Made by a program: the position numbers and the translations under genes. From Halichoerus grypus (lineage: Eukaryota; Chordata; Mammalia; Carnivora; Phocidae): a stretch of 64,000 nt of DNA. The notes beneath the pieces are model-generated. The model was not told the origin of the DNA. It did no database searches and saw only the letters and a list, made by a program, of their open reading frames with translations. Of the stretch, positions 32,750 to 44,800 are shown piece after piece. Position 1 is the first letter of the stretch; each line of letters begins with the position of its first letter. The DNA lies in assembly GCF_964656455.1 (NCBI RefSeq), contig NC_135724.1, forward strand, positions 13,291,414-13,355,413, read 5' to 3'.

Positions 32750-35620
32750 AGGGATTCTCTCTTGGAAGAGACCTCTAAAGCAAGAAATGTGCCATAACCA
32801 AAAAGCCAAAGTCTGATTGACCTGTTTTAAGTAGCTGAGTGGGGAACCCTAACTTCTCAGGATTTCATAATCCCATTAAAGTCTATCTGGAAATTACTCA
32901 AGCATTTTATCAAGAATCATAATGACTTCACAGAAGGGGTTGTAAATTTCATCATACAAAAATGTTCTGCCATAGACCTTTTGGGGACAGTTTTCTTTCG
33001 CATACTATTAACAACGCATTGGAAATTAAATCCTTTGCAACTGTTTACATTTAAATTTTTAAAATTAAATGTCAACTTAAACATGTATGAGGGTGGAACT
33101 TGTCTTTAAAAAACTTCATTTAGTGGCACACCAGCAACTTGTCAGAAGACACCTCCCAGCACATCCTCTGGGCTCTGCTGAGAGCTCCCTAGAGGAAAGG
33201 GGGTGGGGAGAGAAGCAGAAGATACACTCCCTCCCTCCAGGACCCGGTAGGGTCTTTTGTATTGAAGTAAATCTTTCTGTCAGCACCAAGGAAGTAGGTA
33301 AATGGATAATAATAATCGCAATCAGTACTCATTCCAGGAACAAAAAAAATAATAACAATAAAGCCATAAGGTCACAAAAACTCATTTAAATGCACTGGCT
33401 TACTTTTGTTGTAAAAAAGTGTAAGAGGCTAATCAATTTTAAATATATTCTTTTCGTTGCAAATTTATGTTAAAATTCCTTTTGTGGGGGGGGAGTTTGT
33501 TTTGCATTTAAAAACCCTGCAGTCTCATTGCCCACCTTACCCTACTTAATTCTCTTGTCTGTGTGTTCTTGGTTGCATGCTCCTCTACCATCCTTAATTT
33601 ATGCTGCTGAAAGATCTGAGCCCACATCCAGAATGAAAGGCATGCCCCAAAGCAATCAGGCCCTGTTCTTTTCCTCTTTCTTTTCTTACGCTCTAGAGAA
33701 GAACTCTCTGAGTTGCCTTCAATTACAGCCTCCTTTTGGGGTCTCCCATAGTTCATCCCTGGACCCAGAGTGAGAATCTCTGAGAGGGCGTGTCAAAAAC
33801 TCTGAAGAGCCTGAGATTTATATTTTCCCTACTTGAAAGCCAGCAAGTTCGCCTGCCACCATTTAATGGATGCTGGTTGAAAACATGAGATTCCTGAGTC
33901 AGAGACAAAGGACAGATTATTATTCACAGCCTTCGCAGTAGCCAAAATAATCAGCATTTTTTGAGCCTGGTCCCCAAGCCCCAATTCCCACAAGACTCTG
34001 TGAAAAGGACCAGAAGACATCTGCACACATAGTGGATTGTGATACAGGAGAGGAACTCTGAGTTTAGGAATTTAGGCAACTCCAATCATTTACAGTGAGC
34101 AGTAAGCACATCTGCCCTTTGCTCTGGAAGAAGGCACGGTGTCTGTCTTTGCTATACAGACAGCCTCGGGAAGTCTGGAAGGAAGAGCGTTCAGTGCCTT
34201 GCTTGCAACATGAGCAGAAACATGAGAAACCCATAGTGAATCGTCTCCCAGCCGTACCACGGAAGAAGTCTACCCTTGCTGCAGATCAGGCCCCTGAATG
34301 CAAATACAGCAAAATATACCTATGTCTCTGCATGGACACGCTCCATGTATCGTGACCTCCCTTTAGTAAGATTACACCAAATATGATCATGGTTCCTTAG
34401 CTGGGAGCTGACTTGATGCTGCTGATCATCAAAGATAACCTTGAATCTCTCTTTTCAGCTGCCTGCTGTCCATGGTCAACTGGATATTTACCATCACCTC
34501 AAAACATCAACCAAATCTAATTTACAATTTAGTCCCAAGACTAGGTCTTTCCCTAGCTTCTCCTTTGCTATCAGTGGTATTATCATTTCCCAGTTTTCCA
34601 CACTAAGCACTTGGCGCATCATTCCCACTCAATGCTCTTTGGACGGGTTGATTAATGGATCCAGGCATCCAACAAATATTTGTGGAGCTCCACTCGAGGC
34701 ACCCGTGCGGGGCCGGGCTCTAGGCTTTAGGAATGATTAAGATCCAGTCTTTAGCCTCAGGGAATCTCATTCTCGTGTTTTGCCTATTTTTTTTTCTTTT
34801 TAAAAATATTTATCAAGTCCCATTTAATAGGCCCGTTGTTTTCTGGACGCATCTTTAGCATCGGTCAGGAGTAACTTGCTATTTACATGACTACATGTTG
34901 TCTTTCAAAATGGGTTGTTAGGGGCAGGTTCCCACAGACAAACAATAAGCATTTCTCTCTTTCTAGCCAAGCCTTGGATCTTTCTCTGAAACAACTGGCT
35001 TCCATGCTTATGTAGCTATGGATTTTTCTCTGCATTCTTTCTGTGTTTTTCCAAAGTTTTGGGACCATTTCATCTCAGGCAGGCGGGCAAAGACTAAGTC
35101 AAACTTAGTGGAAAGTAGACCCAGACTGGCTTTGATCTTCCCTCCCAAGGGAAACATCACCTCCTATATCCATGTGGAACTCCTCAGCTGCGGAGGAAAA
35201 GAAAGAAAAGGAGGAATAAAATATTTATAGGAAAATTATTTCTCACAAGCAAGCAGTTGTTCTAAAAGCTTTTAGAAATGTAATTATTTTTCTTCTTCTT
35301 GGGCTTTTCTGTTTTTAATATGAAACACTTTCAAGTCCCCTGGTTCCATTTCCAGGAAGCAGTAATCCATTTTGCCTTGGGTGGAGTTTAGGAAAGAACT
35401 AGGTTGCAGAAATGAAAATGTTTCCTTTGAAATTGTCACATGGAACTCTTGCTGCTTCTTTAATGTCTTGCATAAGAAGGGCCCTGTTCCCGAGGGCACG
35501 GTGGACCAGCTGTCCTCTGGCCCTTTGCTGCAAGAGTCTCTGTCCTGTTTTACTCACAGCTGGACTCCTGGCCCCACTTACCCTCACCTACCAAGTGACT
35601 GTCTTATCCAAAGGGAAAAC
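32750..35620. other. Intergenic block without gene
   Basis: AT-rich sequence downstream of BCL2. Apart from the paralogous segment at 33307 and an old repeat-like piece near 34660-34780 ('acaaatatttgtggagct', 'gctctaggctttagg'), I see no recognised element. Open frames are short and lack family resemblance. Confidence 0.6.
33307..33442 (+). repeat. Paralogous segment, copy B
   Basis: Partner of the segment at 31922-32018, about 1.39 kb downstream in the same orientation. It carries about 39 extra bases between the two matching blocks. It ends in CTAATCAATTTTAA against TTAATTAATTTTAA in copy A. Confidence 0.55.
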
Positions 35621-35795
35621 TTCTGGACCAGTGCTGTTCAGTAGGAATGAAATGTGAGCCACAGATGTGATTTTTCATTTTCTAGTAATGACATTAAAAA
35701 TTAAAATAATACATGAAATTAATTTTAATAATATATTCTATTTAACGCAATATATCATGTCAACCTCTAATCCATACAAAAACTATTGAGGTCAT

Positions 35796-35803
<8 letters not shown>

Positions 35804-35826
<23 letters not shown>

Positions 35827-36016
35827 TTAAAGATTTTATTTATTTATTTGAGACAGAGAGAATGAGAGAGAGAGAGCACATGAGAGGGGGGAGGGTCAGA
35901 GGGAGAAGCAGACTCCCTGCCGAGCAGGGAGCCCGATGCGGGACTCGATCCAGGGACTCCAGGATCATGACCTGAGCCGAAGGCAGTCGCTTAACCAACT
36001 GAGCCACCCAGGCGCC
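35804..36016 (-). mobile_element. Young carnivore SINE (reverse)
   Basis: Reverse full-length SINE: T-tail at its left, 'aaagattttatttatttatt', and a GGGCGCCTGGGTGGCTC head ending at about 36016. Target duplications CATTTCCATTCTTTT at 35793 and 36017 are identical, so the insertion is recent. A second T-run of about 30 follows at 36028-36057. Confidence 0.95.
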
Positions 36017-36019
36017 CAT

Positions 36020-36027
<8 letters not shown>

Positions 36028-36057
<30 letters not shown>
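36028..36057. repeat. T30 homopolymer
   Basis: About 30 consecutive T on the + strand, directly after the right duplication of the SINE. It probably began as the T-rich target and then expanded. It is likely hypervariable. Confidence 0.85.
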
Positions 36058-36059
<2 letters not shown>

Positions 36060-36600
36060 TGCAGTCTCTGAAATCCAGACTTACCTAAAAGAGTTCTTGG
36101 TTTTGAAACATTTGCTGTCAGTTAAAAGGGGAAACTAGATTGCACTGTGTTCGATGAAAGTATTGCAAGCCCTACTGGTGAGCTTCGAATGCTTAGTGTC
36201 TGGGCCTGAATTCTGGCTTACTAAAAGCATAAGCTCCGGTAAAGCATTCTGCCTCTTTGAGTCTTAAGTTTCTCCTCCACTCAGCAGGGTGTATCCTTTG
36301 TTCTACCGTGTCCTACCAGCCTCCTGGGACAGTGGGGAAGGGAGATCAAAATGGTGGACGTGAGGCGTAGTGATGGCATGTGAAATGGAAAATAACTATT
36401 TATTATTCCAAACCATTAAAATCTGTGCAGCCACAGAAAACAATAAACCCCCAATATCTACAAAGACGGAGTAGCCATTTAAATAAAAAACTGGAAAAAA
36501 AATTTAAGAAACTGAGTCAAAGAAGCAAATTCCTGTAATTAACCACAGTGTCAACAATTTTCTTAATCATTACCAAACCTTGACTTCTCATTTTTATTTA

Positions 36601-36627
36601 CACAGACACACACACACACACACACGA
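36601..36627. repeat. (CA)n microsatellite
   Basis: About eleven CA units after ACACAGA, ending in CGATGA. Confidence 0.85.
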
Positions 36628-37317
36628 TGATAAATGACCCCCAGGATAATAATCAACTCTGGTCCTTGGAGCCAGGTACACATCATGAGAATCCATCTTG
36701 ATAATGCCTAGCTATAAACTTAGTAACAATCTTGACAATGATACTGCAGAAAACATTGCACATGGACCTTATTTTTAAAGACCAACAATTTGAGATGTCT
36801 ATAGAGAGTTCCTGCAATATCTCTATCCCATAACCACCTGGATATTTCCTCGCCCGGATAGCTTTTAGATTAGTAACATCAGCTTCTAACATTCCCTATG
36901 ACACCACTTAAAACCTACCTTCTCGTTGTTTTCTTTAAAATGAGAGCTGTGTGCAAGGGGACTGGGAAAATATGTTGTCTTCATTCCTAAATTGTTCTCT
37001 CCCAAGTGTTACTTAAAAATAAAATTCCAATTTTGGACGTTTCCCATTTCCCTTCACTAATTACTTCTTTTCTGTTCCACCCAATGGTACCATAACTAAT
37101 TCAAGTTCAAACAGAACTTAGTCACTATTTCATCACACCTACCTCCTACTCCTGGGGAAGCCGTGTATAGTCCGCAAAGACAGAAACCGAGAAGGGTCTT
37201 GGGCTTCATGAGGCCACAGTTGTCACGCTGAGCCAACCACATGTGACCAGTTTGCCCTTGTCCGGGAGCATAGAGCATGTTCTCACCCGAAAATCCACAC
37301 TTGCCAGTCATATGATG

Positions 37318-37880
37318 TGTGGAGATAAACAAAGACCAACCAAATGAGAACAAGCAAAGGCTATTTATTCAGAACCCGCTATATATAGCAAGGAAGTCAG
37401 CCACCATCACTTGCATTTGGCAGAGACTCAAAGGCAGGCAGAGGGAAAGCTTTACAGTGAAAAAAAGGAAGGCTTTGGGTATGCCCCTGTTGGAGGCTGT
37501 TGGCATGGGGAAGCCATAGGAGGGCCAACTAGAAGTGAGCATTCTGTGTGATCACTTGGGGAGCATATTTGGCTTTCTCTGGCCTGTCCTAAGTTGGAGG
37601 TGGGGACAAAGATCAGGGAAGCTGACAGTTATTAATCAGGTCCTTGCCACCTGGGGCCAATTGTTTGGAGGTTATTGTTTCCTGGATTGTTACTAGAGAC
37701 AGAAGTCTGACTTCCTACAGCGTGATATATAGAGAACAAGCCAACTTTCTGGCCTGGTTACTCTATGGGCTGGTTTCCTGGGCTGGTTGCTGTAGATTGG
37801 GGGTCAAAGTTCAATGTTTATATGTGGTCTGGCCATTGTCCATTCAGATATTCAGTCTCCTGATGCAAAACAAAGCATCT
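37318..37880 (-). mobile_element. Probable ERV solo LTR (reverse)
   Basis: Read on the minus strand: TGTTTTGCATCAGGAGAC near 37875, a long U3-like body, TATATATA at 37380-37387, AATAAA at 37364-37369 and then TTTGCTTGTTCTCATTTGG to TATCTCCACA near 37318. The order TATA, poly(A) signal, T/G-rich U5 and CA end is an LTR layout. No internal coding region or primer-binding site is evident. I cannot name the family; boundaries are approximate. Confidence 0.5.
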
Positions 37881-38329
37881 ACGAGGGGACCAACACGAGT
37901 GATCAGGACATGATCAAATGAGGTTGCCAGAGTCATCCAACACCCAGGCAGCAGCCCAGCCATTTGTTAATGATGTCCTCTGAGTCCTTACCTCTTCACA
38001 GCCACACAGCGTGGTGACATTTTCCAGTCTCCCCTGCCACCTCATCCAAAGAGTGTCTCCAGTGCACTTGTGGTCACTTCCACACCACCGAGGACATGGC
38101 TGTGCGGGGCTGGAATGCAGGACTTCGGTCCGATGTCCGTGTGACAGCTCACCCAGAGGGGACCCTGGGGTTCCAGAGCTTTCTGAGGTAAAGGACTTAG
38201 AAGTATCTCCTTGGGTTCAGCAATTCTAAGATGCTTTGCCGTAGTTTCTTTGGAAGAGCTGTACCTACTTGCAACTGCCCCAAGTTGTCTTTAGGACAGT
38301 GTAGTGGGTGGGATTTAAGATAGACTTGG

Positions 38330-38540
38330 CGGGCGCCTGGGGGGCTCAGTCAGGTGTCTGCCTTCGGCTCAGGTCATGATCTCGGGGTCCTGGGATCCAG
38401 CCCCGTATCGGGCTCCCTGCTCAGCGGGGAGTCTGCTTCTCCCTCTCCCTCTGCTGCTCCCCACCGCCCGCTAGTGCTCTCTCTCGCTCTCTCTCTGTCT
38501 GTCTCTCAAATAAATAAATAAAATCTTTAAAAAAAAAAGA
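38330..38540 (+). mobile_element. Carnivore tRNA-Lys SINE
   Basis: CGGGCGCCTGGGGGGCTC head, GGGATCCAGCCCCGTATC, CT-rich region and tail TCAAATAAATAAATAAAATC. Duplications TTAAGATAGACTTGG (38315-38329) and TAAGATAGGCTTGG (38541-38554) differ at one base. Confidence 0.95.
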
Positions 38541-38559
38541 TAAGATAGGCTTGGGATCC

Positions 38560-41075
38560 AATCTTGGCTGTGATAATATAATTTTAAAAACTCATGAAAA
38601 AGCCACCCAACATTTACTGGGTTGATACAAGTGCTTTAGATACACTGCCTCCTATGACGTGGGTACCATTAGTGTTGAATTTTATAGGTCCCACCGGGGA
38701 AAATCAAGGTGTCGTCAGAGCTGTGCTCCTTCTGGAGGCTCCGGGGAGACTCTGTTTCCCTCCCTTTCCCAGCTTCTAGAGGCACCCACGTCCCTGGGCT
38801 CATGGCCCCTCCCTCACCTCGCCCCAGCCTCTGCTTCCTTCAGCACCTGTCACTCTTGCTTTGGTGCTCCTGGGTCCCTTTCATAGAGCCTACGAGGACG
38901 GAGCCCACCCAGACGTCCAGGAGAGCCTCTGCATCTCAGATCATCTGCAAAGTCCACTGTACTGTGTAAGGTGATGGCGTCACAGGTTCCGGAGATTAGG
39001 ACGGGCACATCTTTGGGGGGCCATTATTCAGCTTACCACAGTAGATAAACTGAGGCTCAGAGAGGTTAATTCATCTTCACAAAGCCTCGTAGCTCATGGT
39101 AGCGGAGCTCAGGTTTGAGTTTTCCACCTACATCAGACTTCCCTTTCTGAGTTCACCGGCAATGCCCTGGGGGCCAAACTCAGCGCCTTGTCACATGTGC
39201 AAACCATGACCTTCCCCCCCTGCACGTGCCCAGGCATGACGGCCCATCGCCACCAGCCAGAACAGTCAGCTTTTTGGCCATCCACACCTCTTGGTCCAGA
39301 AGCTCCAACGTCCAGGAAGACCATCGTCTGTGGGGACAAGGTCTAGCGGCCGGAGAGGCCCCTCTTTAAAGCTCAGCCTCTGTTTCCACAGCCACAGCCC
39401 AGCAGTTTGCTCTGGTTTCTGTTCCTCTTGCTTCCTGTGCATCCTCCGTGCACCACCTCACTTCCACTCTGACCCCCTTAAAGTTCTTCCCTAGCTCTGT
39501 CGTCTGAGCTGAGCACATGGGGATCACCCAGGGATAATGCCTTCCTCTCTCCGTTTCCTCTTGGTAACAGGTCAGGGGTTAGGAAGAATCTCTGGTTTAG
39601 CCAATAATTATTTCCAAGAAATGCAGACACACCAGCCCCTGGCTAGTGAGGGCACCGTGGACCAGCGGACCTGTTCTGGGAACCAGTACAGCCCGTCTCC
39701 AGGGTGAGTCCAGGCAGGAGGGGGGACTCACCTTGGGAGGAGGAAGATACTCTTGGCACTGCCACAAAGCCCTGACCTTCTGCCCCACCTTAACCCTCCC
39801 TCTTGACTATAAGAAAACTCAGGAAGCCCTTGCTCAGCCAAACAGGGCAGAATTACAAAAGATAGCAGAATACCGCTCTTGTGTGTGCTCATTCTCAGAC
39901 CTTCTGGGCTCTGGCCCTTACTTGCCAGACCTGTAGTATTGAATGGATACTCCATGCCCCATGTGGTCTTCATGTCACTGTGCCAAGAGGGGATGCTCTG
40001 CTGCTTTCTTTTGTATTTCTTTATTGCATATGGATGGACAAGGGCTTGGAAGAATGAAAGGAGAGTTATTCATTATAAAGAGGAAATTAATAAAGACCAC
40101 AGTGAGCCCAGATTGTTTTATCTTCTCTCTATACCATGGTTCGTTCGACTGTTAGAATAATTGCAGATCAATTGCACTTAATTAATAACTTAAAACTACT
40201 GCCCAGAATTCCCTTTGACCTCCACTTGGGCCAAGTGTATACAAGGAAGCCTAGTGGGAAAGGTGGCTCTCACAGGAAGTTTCTGGGCCTCTCTTTTGGG
40301 GGAAATTTTTCAAGAGTCCCCGAGTCCTGAATTCCCGGTCTTTAATGCTCTGTGGCTCTTCGTATTTGTTTTCTGCAGCTGAGCAAGGCCTAAGCCCTCC
40401 CACCCACGATGAATTCTGGCCCCCAGTGAGATCTTGCATGAAGCACTGTATAAATCCTGGACGCGGCTGAGTGAGGGAGACATTTATTGTCTGTCTCGGC
40501 TCTCAGTGGCTAAGTGTTTTCATGGAGACATGTGCAGTAAGCCTGTACTACTGTCCTCCCAGCCTGAGTCCGACCAACGCTAGGTCCTGGGACTCCAGCG
40601 CTCAGCTCACCTGGTGGGGATTGATTCCAGTTTCCTGTGATTGAGTCCCGTTTCCCAAGTGTCTTTAGGAGCATAAACAATTATTATGAGCACAATCCAG
40701 GATAAGGAAAAAATATAGCCAGTTTTCTCCCAAAATTATTGCAGTCTTCCTCTTTCTTTTGAAATTCACAGGTCACTAGAAACTGGAAAATAACTTAAAC
40801 ATGGTTGACTATACCATGTCGGGCATCCCCCAAAAGAATCAGTGTTTTTATACTTCAAGACCATTGTTATGTTAGATTATTTCACTTGCAAAAATCAAAT
40901 ATACATTCAATATAGATAATTTCTTTCAAAAATAAAGTTTAAGATAAAGGACATCTCAAAGGATTCCAAGAAAGCCAAGAAATATGTTTTCATAAATCCC
41001 TGGAGATCCTTGGAAAGGTCATTTACCTTTATGGGTCTTATTTTCTTAAAATTCAACAAAAGTGAAGGTCTCCGC
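38560..41075. other. Intergenic block without gene
   Basis: Mixed composition, with a reverse MIR fragment at about 39020-39140 (AAACTGAGGCTCAGAGAGG) and otherwise no recognised elements. No splice-bounded exon is evident, and the open frames show no known family. Confidence 0.6.
39020..39140 (-). repeat. MIR fragment (reverse)
   Basis: 'gataaactgaggctcagaga', 'ggttaattcatcttcacaaa', 'agctcatggtagcggagctc' and 'aggtttgagttttcc' follow the reverse MIR core. Confidence 0.7.
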
Positions 41076-41079
41076 TGGG

Positions 41080-41280
41080 TAACCTCCGAGACAGTGCAAT
41101 TCAAAAGAACTTTCCACGATGATGGAAACGTTCTGCATGTGCGCCACCGGATAGAGTCGCCACCGTGAGCATTTGAAACGTGGCTAGTGTGGCAGAAGAA
41201 CTCAATCTTAATGTTATTTAATTTAAATTTAAGTTGTCCCATGTGGCAAGTGGCTCGTATTGGACAGGGCAGCTATAAGG
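41080..41280 (-). mobile_element. hAT-type non-autonomous DNA transposon (reverse)
   Basis: On the minus strand: CTGTCCAATACGAGCCACTT, TAAATTTAAATT, CACACTAGCCACGTTTC, AATGCTCACGG, then GTTTCCATCATCGTGGAAAG. This is the 3' half of a widespread mammalian element in the same group as the copy at 35625. Confidence 0.7.
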
Positions 41281-41289
41281 AAAATTAAA

Positions 41290-44100
41290 AGGGAAGTCAA
41301 GGCTGATGTTCTAGGCCTTGGGTCTACAGTTAGCCTACTCCGACTATGGAGACCCACTCCTCTGCTACAAGCATGCTCTCTACACTTGTAGCTGGCTGAG
41401 GGAGGGAAGAGTGTAGGGCCCAGGAAAGCACATGCCTGCCTTATGATCAGCAGGACCACTTCGAATTCCGAGGAGAGAGAGAGGGACCCGGTGAGCACTT
41501 CCAGATACAAGCCGCTAGCGGCATGGCATCCGAGGAGAAAGAACAGAACAACGTCTTCTAGGATTCCTTTGGCCTTTCCTGGATGTCTTGGGTTTTTGGA
41601 GAGAAAGTGGGACCTTTGTCTAGTTAGGTAAGAGAGCTGGCTCCCTGCCACCAATCAATCAGAAAGCTTTTAAGATGGGAGTCTATGAAAAATGTATAAA
41701 ATACACACTCCCGAAAATAAATCAAACACAGTGAAGTTTTCAGCTTAGAAGCACTCCTGAGGGCCAGAGACTAGGTTCTCACAACTTAAAAACTTCGTTA
41801 AGACCTCATTCCTTGTTGAGCTCAAATCCACCTCTCCTAAGGCATCAGTGAGGTCCATCAAGGTATTTCCCCTTTTTGGGGTGGGGGAGGATCTGAAATG
41901 TGGTACTTTTCTACCCTCCCCCAGAGCTCATTTACTCCCTGAAAGAAACAAAAGCAAGGGACACACTCATTTGTGCCATTGTGTTTGGTACAATCACTGG
42001 CCTTTAAATCGCTACATTAAAAACTGTTTCCAGGGCCCCGTGGAGCTAGGCGATTATGTTTAATATAACCTTCTGGGTTTTGGTTTCATGCAGACCAACA
42101 AAGAATATGGAAACATGTAATTCCATACTGCCCAAAGTACTTCTGCAGCCTTGAATCTCAATTAAAATGTTTGTTTACTTATCTGCTAATCTCATTATTT
42201 TTTCTAAATCCGAGCTCAGTGAACGAGAGTTCAGAACCTGAAGTTCAGCCATTTCTGAAATATGACTAAATTGGAAACCTGGAGAGAGTTCTATTCAGCT
42301 GGGGAGAGAAATACATAAACCCCCACATGAATGACTTGGAGTGTCCTTTAACTTTCCCGAACAGAAAGCCATTTGCTATGGAGAAGGTATGTGCACAAAG
42401 GAGTAACTTTTTAGAAATTTACCAGCGATTTTATCGTGGTAAATTGAGCCACGATCCCTATGAGAATACTTGCTATTATTGCTAGAAATGCATAGAGCCT
42501 GTATTTATTTTCAGAGGGGTTTGGTATCATTTTTATTAGTTGCTCTTCACAAAAAGCAAAACAGAAACCACCCCAAACCTCTGAGAGGTAGATCAGATTT
42601 TATCTGTCTCTCTTTTTTTCTTTCCAAATGAGGAAACCACACAAAGTGTTTTGCCCTGGGGTCAGCTAGCCCATCGGTGGCTGGACTGGGGTTAGAAGTC
42701 CTGGTCCCTAGACTCCCAAGCTGCGAATCGTCCCTGGAGCTGATCCTCCCATCCCCAGTGGGGACACGCCTCAGGGTGCTGTGCAAGCCGGGAGCTATGC
42801 CAACAGACAGGTCCTCCTCCCTAAATACTCCCCATTTCACCATGTCAAGTCCCCGAGGGCTGTGAACTACCTCACCTGGGAGACCTTCTCAAGTGGTTCT
42901 TTTGCTTCCTTTGTAACTAACACCACCTGGATGGAGTCCAAGATCCTTCCTGTTCTGAATTCTCTTCTATGGCAAATAAGTCACATTATTATTTTTACTA
43001 TGATCTGGCCGTAACCCCCAGGCTGTTCTAAAGTCCCTGTTGGTTGTCTTTCCCCAAGGCAGGGTGTTATTCTGACAGAGCGTGGCTCTCTCCAGGTGTG
43101 GTGGAGGGCTGGGGAGAGCACTTCCCAGGCTTGGCACTGGATGGCTGAGCAGGGCAAGGTCATCCCCATCCTCAGGAAGGCTAGAGGAGGGCCACTGTCC
43201 AGGGGAGCCCACTTCTGCTTGCAGGCCAGACACAGGGCAGCAAACGCATTGCCCCACAACTCCCCTCAGCGGCAGACTCAAGAGAAGAGATCCTGGCTTC
43301 TGGAAGAGGACAAAGCAAGATAACGAACACAAAACAAAGAAGTAAACTTCATAGGTCCATGAAACGAGAGCCTAGGCTCTGCATCCATGTTTCCAAGTTA
43401 GCGTATTACTCACATTTCCCATGGTTGCCCACTACAGTGTTTCCCAAAGAGTGTGCTGTGGAACACCAGCTCCAGGAGGCACATTTTAGAAATGGGGTCT
43501 CATTGTCAAGTAGGTTGGAGAAATACCACATATTACATTTCCCTCTTATAGAGTCACATTGGCATCAATCACTTGGGCATATCAAAAGCTATGAGAAGTT
43601 CCACAACAAGAACCCTTATTTTGCTCAACCCATTGCTCCAGAAAGTCAAGGTGGGGCAGATTCTCCTTTGAGTGGGACCTGGAGCTGCCCCTCCTGAGAG
43701 TTTCATTTCTGCTCCTGGTGTTACCTCTTCAGGCATTCCCCTCTGCCCGAGGCCTCTTGCGCAGAGTTCTGTCTCACACTGAGATGCCCTTCCCTTCATC
43801 CAGTCCTCCCTGTTGCCACCCCTCCACCTCAGTCAGGTCCACAATGCCCACTCCTAAGCCTTCTCCCTGCTCTCTAGCATCTTCCAGTAAACCTCCACCA
43901 GCTCATTTGTTCTGTTTAGAACCCCTTTCTCCACATCCCACAGTGGCCAAGACCAACCAAGTCTCTCTATGGCTTCCTGCAGTAACACTAGAATCTTTTG
44001 CCTCCCTTCTGAGAGCTTCAACACTGACACTCAACCCCCCTCTCATCCACCCATTGGTCCCCACTCAACTCTTCTCTCTCAACCTCCGTCAGGTGGGTCC
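41290..44100. other. Intergenic block without gene
   Basis: Single-copy sequence apart from the mcr-like match, a reverse MIR fragment near 42620-42730 (AAATGAGGAAACCACAC to GGGGTTAGAAGTCC), and a possible old DNA element at about 43435-43610 ('cagtgtttcccaaagagtgt', 'gctgtggaacaccagc'). No exon is recognised. Confidence 0.55.
41930..41975 (+). other. Possible counterpart of human BCL2 minor cluster region (mcr)
   Basis: CCCTGAAAGAAACAAAAGCA at about 41937 is close to the sequence I remember as the standard mcr assay site downstream of human BCL2 (one substitution in about 18 bases). It lies about 13 kb past the MBR block, on the expected side. The human interval is longer, so the call rests on a short match. 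Confidence 0.4.
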
Positions 44101-44104
44101 CATG

Positions 44105-44590
44105 AGAAGTGTGATTAAGAACAAGAGTTTGAACCCAAGAAACAGACTCTTAACTATAGAGAATAAACTGAGGGGTACCAGAGGGCTGGTGGGTGGGGGG
44201 AAGGGGGAAATAGGTGATGGGAATTAAGAAGCGCACTTGTCGGGGCACCTGGGTGGCTCAGTCATTAAGTGTCTGCCTTCAGCTTGGGTCATGATCCCAG
44301 GGTCCTGGGATCGAGCCCTGCATCGGGCTCCTTGCTCAGTGGGAGGCCTGCTTCTCCCTCTCCCTCTCCCCCTGCTTGTATTCCCTCTCTCACTGTGTCT
44401 CTCTCTGTCAAATAAATAAATAAAGTATTAAAAAAAAAAAGCGCACTTGTCATGATGAGTACCAGGTGATGTATGGAAGCATTGAATCACTATACTATAC
44501 ACCTGAAACTAATATAATGCTGTATGTTAACTATACTGGAATTAAAATAAAATTTAAAAACTATACTGGAATTAAATTTTTAAAAAATTA
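44105..44590 (+). mobile_element. Carnivore L1 3' end, split by a SINE
   Basis: 'aaacagactcttaactatag', 'agaataaactgaggggtacc', 'aaataggtgatgggaattaa', and after the SINE 'catgatgagtaccaggtgat', 'atacacctgaaactaatata' and 'gttaactatactggaattaa'. This is the 3'UTR of the L1 family active in Carnivora, in sense orientation, with a duplicated CTATACTGGAATTAAA at its tail. It is a 5'-truncated copy. Confidence 0.9.
44242..44438 (+). mobile_element. Young carnivore SINE within the L1
   Basis: GGGGCACCTGGGTGGCTC head, GGGATCGAGCCCTGC and tail CAAATAAATAAATAAAGTA plus A-run. Target duplications AAGCGCACTTGTC (44229-44241 and 44439-44451) are perfect, so it inserted into the L1 recently. Confidence 0.95.
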
Positions 44591-44639
44591 AAAATCAAAA
44601 TCAAAACTTCAAAAGCAAAAAAACACAAAGGAACAAGGG

Positions 44640-44800
44640 TTTGGAGACATTTGTGAGCTTGAATTCTGTTTCTTTCCCCTATGGACCCTGTGGCCTACGC
44701 CTCTGAACATCAGCTTTCTCATCTGCAAAATGAACAGAATAATAAAGTCTCAGGGCTGTTGTAAGGGCGGGGGGAGAACACACATGCAAATGTGTGGCCT
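44640..44800 (+). repeat. MIR fragment
   Basis: 'gcttgaattctgtttctttc', 'tcagctttctcatctgcaaa', 'atgaacagaataataaagtc' and 'tcagggctgttgtaag' match the MIR core and 3' part. Confidence 0.7.

Larger units (their letters stand above)
35625..36100 (+). mobile_element. hAT-type DNA transposon interrupted by a SINE
   Basis: 'accagtgctgttcagtagga', 'aaatgtgagccacagatgtg', 'aattaattttaataatatat' and, after the SINE, 'cagtctctgaaatccagact' follow the order of a common non-autonomous mammalian element related to the MER1/Charlie group. A carnivore SINE (35804-36016) splits it. Confidence 0.65.
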
